Part shown: positions 1 to 8,329 of the stretch, piece after piece
Layout: each line of letters begins with the position of its first letter
How positions within the stretch are numbered: the stretch's first letter is position 1
NCBI GenBank assembly: GCA_963793245.1
Contig: CAWBZG010000005.1
Coordinates: 806,001 to 870,000 of the forward strand
Length of the DNA stretch: 64,000 nt
Direction: 5' to 3'
Source: CAXBBB01 sp963793245
GTDB taxonomy: Bacteria > Bacteroidota > Rhodothermia > Rhodothermales > BA12
Translations under genes and position numbers: made by a program
Notes under the pieces: generated by a model
The model's input: the letters and a program-made list of their open reading frames with translations, nothing else
Told to the model about the DNA's origin: nothing
Databases searched by the model: none

Positions 1-1
1 C

Positions 2-502
2 GAGTCGATCCAGCAGGACAAGAAGAAGGCGCCGCTTCCGGATAATCCCGAGAAGAAGACGCGCGACATGCTCGACGAAGTGCTGAGCCGAACCGGAGGC
101 GAATCGTGCGTAAGCGTGCGGAGCGCGCTGCAGGAGTCGATGATGAAAAACGTCTCGGTCTTCCGCAACGAGGAAACGCTGACCGAAGCCCTCTCTGATC
201 TGCGCGAATTCCGCAAACGCGCCCGCACCGTCACGGTCCGCGACAAGGGCAAGCGGTTCAACACCGAACTGCTCGACGCCATCGAGATCAGCTTCATGGT
301 CGACTACGCCGAGGCCATCGCCGCTGGAGCGATGCATCGCAAAGAGAGCCGAGGCGCCCACAGCCGCGAGGACTACGTCGACCGCGACGACGACAACTGG
401 CTCAAGCACAACCTCTTCCACAGCGACGGCGAGGGCAACTTCGAGTTCACGTACAAGCAGGTCAAACTGGGCCGCTTCGAGCCGAAACTGCGCGTTTACT
501 AA
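2..502 (+). CDS. sdhA: Succinate dehydrogenase flavoprotein subunit, C-terminal part (5' cut by window edge)
   Basis: The reading frame is open from base 2 and has no start in the window, so this is the last 166 residues of a longer protein. It carries the typical SdhA/FrdA C-terminal pattern: a charged helical region, then RKESRGAHSREDYVDRDD-type residues (R-x-ES-RGAH-RxDY-xRDD, where the family has a conserved substrate/FAD-domain arginine), then NWLKH and a VKLGRFEPK tail. The enzyme oxidises succinate to fumarate in complex II. The next gene is sdhB, 133 bp downstream on the same strand, which supports the call. Confidence 0.95.
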   Translation, partial: ESIQQDKKKAPLPDNPEKKTRDMLDEVLSRTGGESCVSVRSALQESMMKNVSVFRNEETLTEALSDLREFRKRARTVTVRDKGKRFNTELLDAIEISFMVDYAEAIAAGAMHRKESRGAHSREDYVDRDDDNWLKHNLFHSDGEGNFEFTYKQVKLGRFEPKLRVY

Positions 503-525
503 GCCGCTCAGTCCCAGAGGTCGTC

Positions 526-602
526 CATCGCGAGCGCAGCGTGGCGATCTCCAACCGCTTAGGCAGTCCTCGGATCGCCGCGTCGCTGCGCTCCTCGCGA
601 TG
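526..602. repeat. Imperfect palindromic dispersed repeat between sdhA and sdhB
   Basis: The left arm (526-550) and right arm (573-602) are imperfect inverted copies of one sequence containing GTCATCGCGAGGAGCGCAG and GGCGATC, so the transcript could form a long hairpin. A diverged copy of the same element lies at about 27085-27130, in a gene-free stretch. It looks like a REP/BIME-type intergenic repeat. Its position inside the sdhA-sdhB gap means it would be transcribed and could affect relative expression of the two subunits; that role is inference. Confidence 0.6.
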
Positions 603-635
603 ACAAACCGAGGGTTCGTCCCTCCACCCGACTAG

Positions 636-1349
636 ATGAAACTGAACGTCAAAATCCAGCGCTTCAACCCCGAGGCGGACACCGAGCCGCACTGGGAAAC
701 CTACGAAGTGCCCGCCGAACCCATCGACAGCGCGCTCAGCCTGCTGCTCTACGTCAAGTGGCACCTCGACGGCACGCTGACGCTCCGCAAATCGTGCGCA
801 CACGGCATCTGCGGCAGCGACGCGATGCAGATCAACGGCGAGAACAAACTCGCCTGCTCCATCCTCGTCCAAGACCTGGCGAGCAAGGACGGCGACACGA
901 TCTCGTTCGGCCCGCTGCCCGGATCGCCGGTCATCAAGGACTTGGTCATCGACCAGACGCGCTTTTTCGAGAAGTACCGCGCCGTCATGCCGTGGCTGAT
1001 CAACCACGAACCAGCGCCTGAACTCGAGCGCTTCCAATCGCCTGAAGACTTCGAGATCATCGAAGAGGCGACCAAGTGCATCATGTGCGGCGCCTGTACG
1101 CACAGCTGCCCATCGACCTGGGCCGATCCGACCTACCTCGGCCCGGCTGCCATGCTCAAGGCGTTCCGCTACACGTTCGATACGCGCGACACGGGTTCGG
1201 ACCAGCGCATGCCGATCGTCGACAGCAAGGAAGGACTGTGGAAGTGCTACACCATTTTCAACTGTGTCCAGGCGTGCCCCAAGGAGATCGACATCACCCG
1301 CTGGCTCTCGGCTCTCAAGCGCCGCGCCGTAGTAGAACGCTTCGGCTGA
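636..1349 (+). CDS. sdhB: Succinate dehydrogenase/fumarate reductase iron-sulfur subunit
   Basis: The protein has 237 residues, the normal SdhB length. The N-terminal ferredoxin domain holds the [2Fe-2S] ligands in SCAHGICGSD...LAC; the third ligand is Asp, as in E. coli SdhB, so this is not a defect. The C-terminal domain has CIMCGACTHSCP and CYTIFNCVQACPKEID for the [4Fe-4S] and [3Fe-4S] clusters. It passes electrons from SdhA to the quinone at the membrane anchor. It follows sdhA on the same strand. No sdhC/sdhD is seen downstream, so the anchor genes must lie before the window, as in the CAB order common in Bacteroidota. Confidence 0.97.
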   Translation: MKLNVKIQRFNPEADTEPHWETYEVPAEPIDSALSLLLYVKWHLDGTLTLRKSCAHGICGSDAMQINGENKLACSILVQDLASKDGDTISFGPLPGSPVIKDLVIDQTRFFEKYRAVMPWLINHEPAPELERFQSPEDFEIIEEATKCIMCGACTHSCPSTWADPTYLGPAAMLKAFRYTFDTRDTGSDQRMPIVDSKEGLWKCYTIFNCVQACPKEIDITRWLSALKRRAVVERFG

Positions 1350-1386
1350 GTGGCATTGCCACTTTCTTTTTCGCTCTTGCGGCTCT

Positions 1387-1416
1387 ACAGGCTCTGTCTC
1401 AATCGGACAGGGCCTG
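1387..1416 (+). terminator. Intrinsic terminator-like hairpin after sdhB
   Basis: ACAGGCTCTGTC pairs with GACAGGGCCTGT (12 pairs including one G-U) around a short loop, followed by CTTGCGTTT. It sits 38 bases after the sdhB stop and ahead of the next likely start at 1479, so it probably ends the sdh operon. Its presence argues against translating the next gene from 1350. Confidence 0.7.
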
Positions 1417-1478
1417 TCTTGCGTTTAGGCTACGGCGTCGTTGCGGTCTGCGGTGAGTTGCCGTGGCTACTTTACGCC

Positions 1479-3050
1479 ATGCGCTATCTCGCCCTCCTGC
1501 TGCCGCTCCTCGTGTTCACCGGATGCCGCGGCGTTGGACTGCGTGAGATGAAGTCGGCAGTCGAGAAGACAGTGGGAGATTCCTCGCGAGTGACGGCGTT
1601 TTATGCCGACCGCGACTTCGCCCCCTATTGGGCGCAGAAGCCCGGTCTGAGCGACGAGGCCATCGACGTAGTCAATCGACTGTGCCGCGCCGATGATGAG
1701 GGACTAGACGCGTCCGCTTTCGACCTGCCCGCGCTTGCTGACCTTCTCGAAGCGGCCTACGACGAAGCGCTACCCGATTCGCAGCGCGCCCGGGCGACGG
1801 CCCAGCTCGAGATCGGCCTGTCCGATGCGCTCGTTCGGTTCGCCGATCAGATGCACCACGGCGTCACCGATCCGCGCGCGCTGGGCGCTCAATGGCAAGT
1901 CCAACGCGACACGCTGATGGCATCCGACGTGCTCAGGCGAGCGACTGGCGACGGCATGAAAGCCTTGGTCGACGAGGTATCCGCGCCGCGCCCGGCGTAT
2001 GCCGAATTGCGACGTGCGCATACCCGGTATCGAGCAATTGCGGCACGTGGAGGGTGGAAGTCTGTGCCGTCGCTGGAATCGCCGAATTTCGCCCGCTTGC
2101 TCACCGCCCGGCTCGCCGCGACGGACGACTTGTCAGAGGACGCCGATTCCCTATCCGCATCGCCCGCCGATCTTGCCGAGGGCGTGCGCAACTTCCAACA
2201 GCGCCACGGGCTGCTACAGACGGGTAGAGTGGACGAGGAAACGCGCTCCCGTCTCAACGTGTCTGCCGACGACCGCGCACGCACGCTGGGTCGCAACCTG
2301 GAACGCGCGCGGTGGATGCCCGCTCAGCCCGGCCCGCGCTACCTCTATGCCAACCTCGCCAGCGGAATCGTGCAGGGCTTCGACGGCGGCGACGATCCGG
2401 TCCGACTGACCGCCACATCGACGCGCGACACCCCCCTCCGAGCCGACACATTGCGCACACTCACGATGGCTCCCACGTGGAACGTGCCGCCCGCCAAGGC
2501 CGCCGACCTGATGCGCCGTGGTCTGCTGACCGAAGATGCCGGTTTCGAGGCGTACCAGAGCGAGCAGCGTGTACCGATGAGTGGCGTCACCGAGGGTGAG
2601 TTGGCGCGTGGGACGGTTCGCGTCAAGCAGCGCGGTGGAGGCCGCAATGCGCTGGGCAGCCTGGCACTTCGTCCGCGTCTCGGCGGAGCAACGTTCGTTC
2701 ATGGCGGCGACGACGATGAGGTGACTCCTGCGGGCGTCGATGTGGCGGACGCTGCAGAACTGGCAGCATTCGTCCTGGACTGGACATCCGAGCGGGCCGC
2801 CGCTGCCTTGCGCGCCGCACGAGCCGAGGAAACGGCACGCGTGCTGGACATCGAACCCGCACTCCCCTACTTCGCACTCTACCTGACCGCTTGGGCCGAG
2901 CCAGACGGAACCGCGCATTTCCGTCCCGACGTGCGAAAGCGTGATGCCGCCCTGGACCGCGCCCTACGAACCGCCGCCGCCCAGGTCGACGCGCGTCAGT
3001 TGTCGGACGCCTGCGTCCTCCTGACGACGCCACCCGCTACCGACGGCTAA
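1479..3050 (+). CDS. Lipoprotein, YcbB-type L,D-transpeptidase homologue lacking the catalytic cysteine
   Basis: The ATG at 1479 gives a 523-residue protein with a signal peptide ending LLVFTGC, a lipobox. Starting at 1350 would run through the terminator hairpin. Domains in order: a helical scaffold with the YAPYW-like N-terminal region, a peptidoglycan-binding repeat (FQQRHGLLQTGRVDEETRSRLN region), then a YkuD-like domain with NLERARWMP, PTWNVPP and RNALG. In active members the end of this domain reads HGT...SHGC(V/I)R; here H408 is followed by GGDDDEVTPAGVDV, with several residues lost and no cysteine. It is therefore probably not an active cross-linking enzyme; it may bind peptidoglycan or act as a regulator. 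The stop overlaps the convergent gene by four bases. Confidence 0.8.
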   Translation: MRYLALLLPLLVFTGCRGVGLREMKSAVEKTVGDSSRVTAFYADRDFAPYWAQKPGLSDEAIDVVNRLCRADDEGLDASAFDLPALADLLEAAYDEALPDSQRARATAQLEIGLSDALVRFADQMHHGVTDPRALGAQWQVQRDTLMASDVLRRATGDGMKALVDEVSAPRPAYAELRRAHTRYRAIAARGGWKSVPSLESPNFARLLTARLAATDDLSEDADSLSASPADLAEGVRNFQQRHGLLQTGRVDEETRSRLNVSADDRARTLGRNLERARWMPAQPGPRYLYANLASGIVQGFDGGDDPVRLTATSTRDTPLRADTLRTLTMAPTWNVPPAKAADLMRRGLLTEDAGFEAYQSEQRVPMSGVTEGELARGTVRVKQRGGGRNALGSLALRPRLGGATFVHGGDDDEVTPAGVDVADAAELAAFVLDWTSERAAAALRAARAEETARVLDIEPALPYFALYLTAWAEPDGTAHFRPDVRKRDAALDRALRTAAAQVDARQLSDACVLLTTPPATDG

Positions 3051-4072
3051 GCCGCACGCGTAATGCGCACCAGGTCGATTCGGCTCGGATTGCTGTCCAG
3101 AATCGTGAATCGATAGCCGTCTACGTCGACCGACTCTTGGGCGCGCGGGATGTGATCGAACAGGCCGAGCAGGTAACCGGCCAGCGTCTCGTATTCACCC
3201 TCGGGCAGAACGACGCCGTGCGTGGCGAGCGATTCCACGTCGATGCGTCCGACGGCGATCAGCGTGTCGGGACCAGCGCGCCGAATCATCACTTCATCGG
3301 CGTCGAACTCGTCTCGGATGTCGCCGAAGAGGGCTTCGAGCAGGTCCTCTCGCGCGACCAATCCCGCCGTTCCGCCAAAGTCATCCATCACGACGGCGAG
3401 GGAATGGTGCCCCGTGATCATGGCGCGCAGCAAGGCATCGACCGGCATATCGACGCGGACGAAGAACGGCTCCCGCATCACGGAGGCGAGCGATTGCGGA
3501 TCGTCGAACAGGTCAAACGCAAACGCGACGCCCGTCACGTTGTCGAGCGTTTCGCGGTAGACGAGCAGGCGCGAGTGGCCGGTCGACTGAAAGCGCGCGC
3601 GCAGTTCGTCCAGAGAAGCCTTCTCGTCGATGGCCTGAATCGCCGTGCGCTCGACCATCAGCCCAAACAGTGCGAGGTCGCCGAAGCCGCGCACGTTGGC
3701 CGCCACTTGCTCATCGACGACGTGCGGAGCTACCAGATGATCGACATCCATCCCAAGTAGCCGCGCCACGATAGAGAGCGGAGCGCGAAACAAATGCGTG
3801 GACGGGCGACGCCACCGAGCTAGCGCGTAGGGCAGCGCGTATCCGATGACGAACGCGAGTACCGCGCCAATCAGCCCAGCCGCAAGCAGCGAAGTCGACG
3901 ATTGGAGTAGCAACCACGTCGCCAGTGCTGCCATGAGCGCCGTGGCTCCCAAGCCACCGATCTGCGCGAGTCGCAGCAGCGTTCCGGAGTCGGACTCGCG
4001 GTGGAGCGCGGCGTGACCGGCCCAGCACCACGCGCTCAAGGCGCCGGTCGTAATCAGCAGGGCCGTCGTCAC
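3047..4072 (-). CDS. CorC/HlyC-family membrane protein with CBS pair
   Basis: The protein has 341 residues. The N-terminal ~85 residues contain three hydrophobic segments, shorter than a full DUF21/CNNM domain. A CBS pair follows (about 110-240, with FQSTGHSRLLVYRETLDNVTG and VVMDDFGGTAGLVAREDLLE, both hallmarks of the family). The C-terminal CorC_HlyC domain covers about 260-335 (GRIDVESLA, YETLAGYLLG). Members are linked to Mg2+/Co2+ homeostasis or membrane stress; the old name hemolysin is misleading. The reduced N-terminal membrane domain is a little unusual. It lies 12 bases downstream of the crotonase gene on the same strand, so the two are probably co-transcribed. Confidence 0.85.
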   Translation of the reverse strand: MTTALLITTGALSAWCWAGHAALHRESDSGTLLRLAQIGGLGATALMAALATWLLLQSSTSLLAAGLIGAVLAFVIGYALPYALARWRRPSTHLFRAPLSIVARLLGMDVDHLVAPHVVDEQVAANVRGFGDLALFGLMVERTAIQAIDEKASLDELRARFQSTGHSRLLVYRETLDNVTGVAFAFDLFDDPQSLASVMREPFFVRVDMPVDALLRAMITGHHSLAVVMDDFGGTAGLVAREDLLEALFGDIRDEFDADEVMIRRAGPDTLIAVGRIDVESLATHGVVLPEGEYETLAGYLLGLFDHIPRAQESVDVDGYRFTILDSNPSRIDLVRITRAA

Positions 4073-4084
4073 AGAGCGGATCGG

Positions 4085-4870
4085 TTATCGGCCACTCCAG
4101 ACGGGGCGACGCTTTTCGAGAAACGCCGTCGCTCCCTCGCGCACGTCGTCGGTCGCACAGGCCTGTCCGAACAGCTTGGCTTCGGCCTGCTGCCCGTCGG
4201 CGAGCGGACGATCCGAATGGCGCAACGCTTCGAGTGTCAGACGGATCGCTACGGGCGCCTGAGCCGCAATCGACTGGGCCATCTTTGTCGCCGCCGCCAG
4301 CGTTTCGTCGTGTGGAACGACCTGATTGACGAGTCCGATTTCGTACGCACGCTGGGCGCCGATGCGCGCACCCGTCAGGACCAACTCGGTCGCAATCCCT
4401 AACCCGACGAGGCGCGGCAGCCGCTGCGTTCCGCCATAGCCCGGAATGATACCCAAACCGACTTCCGGTTGACCGAAGATGGCTTTCTCGCTCGCGACGC
4501 GCAGGTGACACGCCATCGCTAGCTCGCATCCGCCGCCCAGGGCGTAGCCGTTCACGGCTGCGACGACCGCCTTGGGAAGCTGCGCGATCTGGTCGAAGAC
4601 CTGCTGTCCGCGACTGGCGAAGTGCTGTCCGCTCTCGGCGTCCAGGTCTGAGAACTGACCGATGTCCGCGCCTGCGACGAAGCTTTTGGTGCCCGCACCC
4701 GTCAGCACGACGGCTTTGACCGCCTCGTCGTCTTTGGCGCGCTCGAACGCGTCGCCCAAGGCTCCCAGCAGATCGTGCGACAACGCGTTGAGCTTGTCGG
4801 GACGATTGATCGTCAGGGTGAGAATGCCGTCGTCGGCGACGGAGTAGAGAACGAGGTCTGAGTCGGCCAT
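4085..4870 (-). CDS. Enoyl-CoA hydratase/isomerase (crotonase) family protein
   Basis: The 261 residues match the standard length. The oxyanion-hole segment SFVAGADIGQF, then GGGCELAMACHLR and FGQPEVGLGIIPGYGGTQRLPR, contain both glutamates (Glu at the GGCELA and QPEVGLG positions) that crotonases use to hydrate trans-2-enoyl-CoA. It probably acts in fatty-acid beta-oxidation or a related acyl-CoA pathway; substrate chain length cannot be read from the sequence. No other beta-oxidation gene is adjacent. It is followed after 12 bases by the CorC/HlyC-like gene. Confidence 0.9.
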   Translation of the reverse strand: MADSDLVLYSVADDGILTLTINRPDKLNALSHDLLGALGDAFERAKDDEAVKAVVLTGAGTKSFVAGADIGQFSDLDAESGQHFASRGQQVFDQIAQLPKAVVAAVNGYALGGGCELAMACHLRVASEKAIFGQPEVGLGIIPGYGGTQRLPRLVGLGIATELVLTGARIGAQRAYEIGLVNQVVPHDETLAAATKMAQSIAAQAPVAIRLTLEALRHSDRPLADGQQAEAKLFGQACATDDVREGATAFLEKRRPVWSGR

Positions 4871-4929
4871 TAAAATCGATGGTGTAGGACGACTCGCGAG
4901 CCGTCCAGGTGCAAGAGAGAGCGTAAAGG

Positions 4930-5853
4930 CTACCGTTCGCGCGTGCGGCCCGTCCCCGTCAGCCCGTCCAGATCGCGGCTCAGGTCGTCCAGGCTGCTGT
5001 CGATGGAATCGAGATCGTCGAGCAGCGGCGGTTCGGGGTCGTCGAGCGAGACGCCACCGCCGGGAATCGACGACGAGAAGATGTCTTCGACTTCCAAGAC
5101 CGAGCGCTCGGTCTCTTCGACCTCTTCGAGCAGCGTGTCGAGTTGGAACGTGATCTCCTCGGGGTTACGCAGCGTCAGCGACTGCTCGTGGATGTACTGG
5201 ACGACGTCTTCGATCGTGGCGAGTTGGGCGTCGAGGATCTCGAGGTTCTCCCTCCCTTTCTTAGAGCGCGTCAGACGGCTTTCCAAGATGCGCAACCGGC
5301 GCTCTTTGACGGCTCGGACGCGCGGAGGGTCGTCCGACATGTCCTGGCGGAGCGCGGCGATGGCGGCGGCAAGTTCGGACTGCGTCGTCTGCTGCATCGC
5401 ATAGGCGTAGCGCTCGCGCTGGTGCAGCAGGTTGAGGTAGCTGTCGAGCAGGCCGTTGATCTTCTTGATGTGGCTGTCGAGCAGGCCTTGCGAGGCATAC
5501 GACAGCTTCTCGTAGTTCGCCCGGATCTCGCTCTGCAACCGTTTCAGTCGACCGTAGCGGCGCTGGTCGGTCCGGCTCAGCGTCGAGAACACCTCCTTCT
5601 GCGACGGTGCCTTCTTGCGCTCAGCGGCTTTGCGCGAGCGGATCGCTTTCTGCCACCTCGCATCACGTGGGACAGTCCCCAGGAAGAGCAGTTCGGCAGC
5701 GGCGGTAAAGAGCAGCAGCAGGTTGGTGAGCACCTCGCCTCCGCCCAGGATACCCGCACCGAACGTGACCGCCATAGCGACGATCAGGAACGTGAGATTC
5801 CACGGGTGGAGAAACGCTTCGCGCGTGTAGTTGGGCGTGTCCGAGGCGGGCAT
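4930..5853 (-). CDS. Membrane-anchored coiled-coil protein of the pspA cluster
   Basis: The family is not recognised. There are two hydrophobic segments at about residues 18-35 and 43-60, then a long charged helical region (about 65-250) rich in Lys, Arg, Glu and Leu, compatible with coiled coil, and an acidic disordered tail (SLDDPEPPLLDDLDSID) ending in GRTRER. The start overlaps the stop of the preceding gene (TGATG), so it is translated with the pspA operon. Topology suggests an inner-membrane anchor with a cytoplasmic coiled coil that may hold PspA-like protein at the membrane; that is inference from context. Confidence 0.75.
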   Translation of the reverse strand: MPASDTPNYTREAFLHPWNLTFLIVAMAVTFGAGILGGGEVLTNLLLLFTAAAELLFLGTVPRDARWQKAIRSRKAAERKKAPSQKEVFSTLSRTDQRRYGRLKRLQSEIRANYEKLSYASQGLLDSHIKKINGLLDSYLNLLHQRERYAYAMQQTTQSELAAAIAALRQDMSDDPPRVRAVKERRLRILESRLTRSKKGRENLEILDAQLATIEDVVQYIHEQSLTLRNPEEITFQLDTLLEEVEETERSVLEVEDIFSSSIPGGGVSLDDPEPPLLDDLDSIDSSLDDLSRDLDGLTGTGRTRER

Positions 5854-6338
5854 CAGGTGCGGCGTCCGAGCGTTTTGGTGGATGGAGCGACGGGCGCGTC
5901 CGGGTCGGAATCGGCAACGGGCGGCGTGCGGCCGAGCGTTTTGGACGAGGCCGACGGAGCAGCATCATCGTCTAGCGTGTCGCTGGCGGCGGGCGAGGTG
6001 CGCGGAGGCGCCGAGAGTTCGCCTTTCATCTGGGCGACGAGTGCCCGAGCGCGTTCGGCGCGCAGCGCCTCGTCGTCGGCTTCGGTCGTGGCGTCCAGGT
6101 CGAGGCCTTCGGTCGCGATCTCGAAGCGGGCTTCGTCCATCGCGGTGTCTCTGCCGACCCTATTCATCGCCTGTTCGAGCGCGTCGAGCGCACCCGACGA
6201 TCCGCTGACAATCTTGCTGAATGCCGACGCGACGCGGCTCTTCTGCTCAGCCCCGCGCACTAATCCTTTGAGCCGACGCATCTCCAGCAGATGCGCCTTC
6301 TCCTCGGCTTTGATCTTCTCGAACTCGTCGGGCGTCAT
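5853..6338 (-). CDS. Small PspA-cluster protein with TLGR tail motifs
   Basis: A 161-residue protein of unknown family: a helical charged N-terminal half (about 1-105) and a low-complexity Ser/Pro/Asp-rich tail. The tail holds two KTLGR pentapeptides (residues 133-137 and 155-159). The same TLGR motif occurs in the tail of the adjacent PspA homologue (residues 248-251). It starts 7 bases after pspA and its stop is coupled to the next gene by TGATG, so the three form one transcription unit. It is likely a partner or adaptor in a membrane-stress complex. Confidence 0.7.
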   Translation of the reverse strand: MTPDEFEKIKAEEKAHLLEMRRLKGLVRGAEQKSRVASAFSKIVSGSSGALDALEQAMNRVGRDTAMDEARFEIATEGLDLDATTEADDEALRAERARALVAQMKGELSAPPRTSPAASDTLDDDAAPSASSKTLGRTPPVADSDPDAPVAPSTKTLGRRT

Positions 6339-6345
6339 AGGAGCC

Positions 6346-7122
6346 TCAGCGTTCTGCCGACGTGCGGTCGCGGCCCAGCGTGCGTCCGTCGCCGCCAGAA
6401 GGCAATTCTTCGTCGATAGAGATAGACGGACGGACCGGCGGCGCTTCGGGTTCGAGCAGGCCCATTTCCATCTTCATCTGCTTGACCAGATCGGCGGCGC
6501 GCATCGACTCGGCGTCCTCTTCGATCTGCATCGCCTCGCTGTCGACGCTGTCGAGCGCCAATTCCATGCGGGCTTCGTTGCGGGCCGTCTCCTCGTTGAC
6601 GCGGCGGATCATCTCGTCGTGCGTCTGATCCATCCCGCCGACTTCGAACTGTTCGAGCGCGTCGGCGACGCGGCCTTGCCACTTGGCGCGTTCGTGGGCG
6701 CGCAACGCCTCGCGCGCCTGTCCAATCTTGTTCTCCTTCTCGCGCATGAACGCCTTCTTGACCTGCAACGCCTTGTCGTAGGCAGCGGTCGCGTACTTCA
6801 ACTGCTCCCTACTGCTCGACAGGCGTTCGCGCGCCTGCTCCATGCGCAGCGCGTACTGCTGAGCGATGTCGTCGCGTCCGGCTGAGATCGCGGCTTTCAT
6901 TTTGTCCGTGTAGCCGCCCTGCTCGCGCTCGGCCTTCTGGACTTCCTTCTGGAGCAGGATCACGTTGGCCTTGACCGTCGCGATGTTCTCGTTCATCTTC
7001 GGGACCTGATCGTTCAGTTCGCGAATGTTTTGTTCGAGAATGAGGCGCGGGTCCTCCATCGCCGAAATAGCGCCGCCGAAGATGGACTTGATGGCCCGAG
7101 AGAAACGTGTCCAGAGAGACAT
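6346..7122 (-). CDS. pspA: PspA/IM30 family membrane-stress protein
   Basis: The 258 residues begin with the amphipathic helix typical of PspA/Vipp1 (WTRFSRAIKSIFGGAISAMEDP), followed by DPRLILEQNIRELNDQV and long helices rich in Gln, Lys and Ala (about 25-215) as in ESCRT-III-like PspA. A disordered tail (about 218-258) ends with RTLGRDRTSAER. PspA homologues polymerise on stressed inner membranes and limit proton leak. It is the first gene of a three-gene minus-strand operon; there is no pspF or sigma-54-type promoter in view, so control differs from that in E. coli. Confidence 0.9.
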   Translation of the reverse strand: MSLWTRFSRAIKSIFGGAISAMEDPRLILEQNIRELNDQVPKMNENIATVKANVILLQKEVQKAEREQGGYTDKMKAAISAGRDDIAQQYALRMEQARERLSSSREQLKYATAAYDKALQVKKAFMREKENKIGQAREALRAHERAKWQGRVADALEQFEVGGMDQTHDEMIRRVNEETARNEARMELALDSVDSEAMQIEEDAESMRAADLVKQMKMEMGLLEPEAPPVRPSISIDEELPSGGDGRTLGRDRTSAER

Positions 7123-7317
7123 AGGAGCGAAGTGAGTGGGGAGTGCCTAACGGAAAACTCGGCGCGAAGATGCACAGACAGGGCCAAGATAGCACGCTCC
7201 GACGCGCCAACCCCGCCCACGCGTCGCGACGCGCCGCACAAGCGCCCGTAAAGATGCTGTCCCCGTTGGGCGCCGACGCCACACGCTCGGTTAGACGCCT
7301 TTCCCATCCCGCTGCCC

Positions 7318-8319
7318 ATGCTCCAGGACGCTCCCGCCCCGCCCGACACGACCGCCGCCGACTCGACGTTCAAGACGGCTACCGATGCCGATCCAGCAAT
7401 CATCATAGGTAAAGTGCAGGAGATGTTCGAGGGCTTCTTGCGGCTGATTCCGAGCATCGTGCTCGCCGTCGTCACGTTCGCCGTTTTCATCGGACTGGCA
7501 GCAGGCGTGCGGTGGCTGATTCGGCGGTCGATGAAGGGACGCAAGTCCAGCAACGTCGCGATGGCGATTGGGCGCGTGGCCTACGTCATGATCCTGTTCG
7601 TCGGCCTGCTGATCGCGCTGACGATTGTGTTTCCGTCGATGAACGGCGCGTCGCTGCTCCAACTGCTCGGCGTCGGCTCGTTGGCGATTGGGTTTGCGTT
7701 TCGCGACATCGCCCAAAACTTTCTTGCTGGACTGCTGCTACTCTTGCGCGAACCCTTCCGCGTCGGCGACCAGATCCGCTACGGCGATTTTGAGGGCAAC
7801 GTCGAGGCCATCGAAACGCGCGCGACGTTCCTGCGCACCTACAACGGCACGCGCGTCATCATCCCCAACGGCGAGATCTACACCAATGCCGTCAAGGTGC
7901 TGACCGCGTTTCCGACCCGCCGCAGCGAATACGCCGTCGGCATCGGCTACGGCGACGACATCGAGAAGGCACGCGCGGCCATGCTCGAAGCGCTCAAAGG
8001 AGTAGAAGGCGTTCTGCTCGATCCACCGCCCGACGTGCTCACCGACGAACTCGCTGGATCGAGCGTCAACCTCGAAGCGAGGTGGTGGAGCGCGCCCGAC
8101 ATCAGCACGGTCAAACACGTCCGCAGCAGAGTGTTGACCGCTCTCAAACTCGCCTTAGACGAGGCAGGCATCGACATGCCCTACCCGACCCAAGTCACGC
8201 TCTGGCACGACCAGACCGAAGCCACCGACGGCGACCGCACGCGCCAACGCGAAGGCTGGCCCGTCGGCAACAATCCGCCCCAGGCACGGTGGAAAGTCGA
8301 GCGCGATGGGGAAACCTGA
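7318..8319 (+). CDS. MscS-family mechanosensitive channel
   Basis: The 333-residue protein has a short N-terminal extension, three hydrophobic helices (about 45-65, 85-108, 118-145) and the MscS pore/beta signature: LLQLLGVGSLAIGFAFRDIAQNFLAG, then EPFRVGDQIRYGDFEGNVEAIETRATFLRTYNGTRVIIPNGEIYTN. A C-terminal alpha/beta domain follows. It releases small solutes on hypo-osmotic shock. It is divergent from pspA with 195 bp between them, which contains no recognised gene; both encode membrane-stress functions, and shared control is possible but not shown. Confidence 0.92.
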   Translation: MLQDAPAPPDTTAADSTFKTATDADPAIIIGKVQEMFEGFLRLIPSIVLAVVTFAVFIGLAAGVRWLIRRSMKGRKSSNVAMAIGRVAYVMILFVGLLIALTIVFPSMNGASLLQLLGVGSLAIGFAFRDIAQNFLAGLLLLLREPFRVGDQIRYGDFEGNVEAIETRATFLRTYNGTRVIIPNGEIYTNAVKVLTAFPTRRSEYAVGIGYGDDIEKARAAMLEALKGVEGVLLDPPPDVLTDELAGSSVNLEARWWSAPDISTVKHVRSRVLTALKLALDEAGIDMPYPTQVTLWHDQTEATDGDRTRQREGWPVGNNPPQARWKVERDGET

Positions 8320-8329
8320 GGCCCTGATG

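Noticed and set aside
780..850. Asp in place of Cys in the SdhB [2Fe-2S] motif as a defect
   Set aside because: E. coli SdhB also uses Asp at this ligand position.
462..1103. Long minus-strand open frame across sdhB (and many similar opposite-strand frames)
   Set aside because: It overlaps a clear SdhB, is Arg/Val-rich and has no family pattern; high GC produces such antisense frames throughout.
1350..1478. Upstream start for the L,D-transpeptidase homologue
   Set aside because: It would translate the terminator hairpin at 1387-1416 and bury the lipoprotein signal that starts at 1479.
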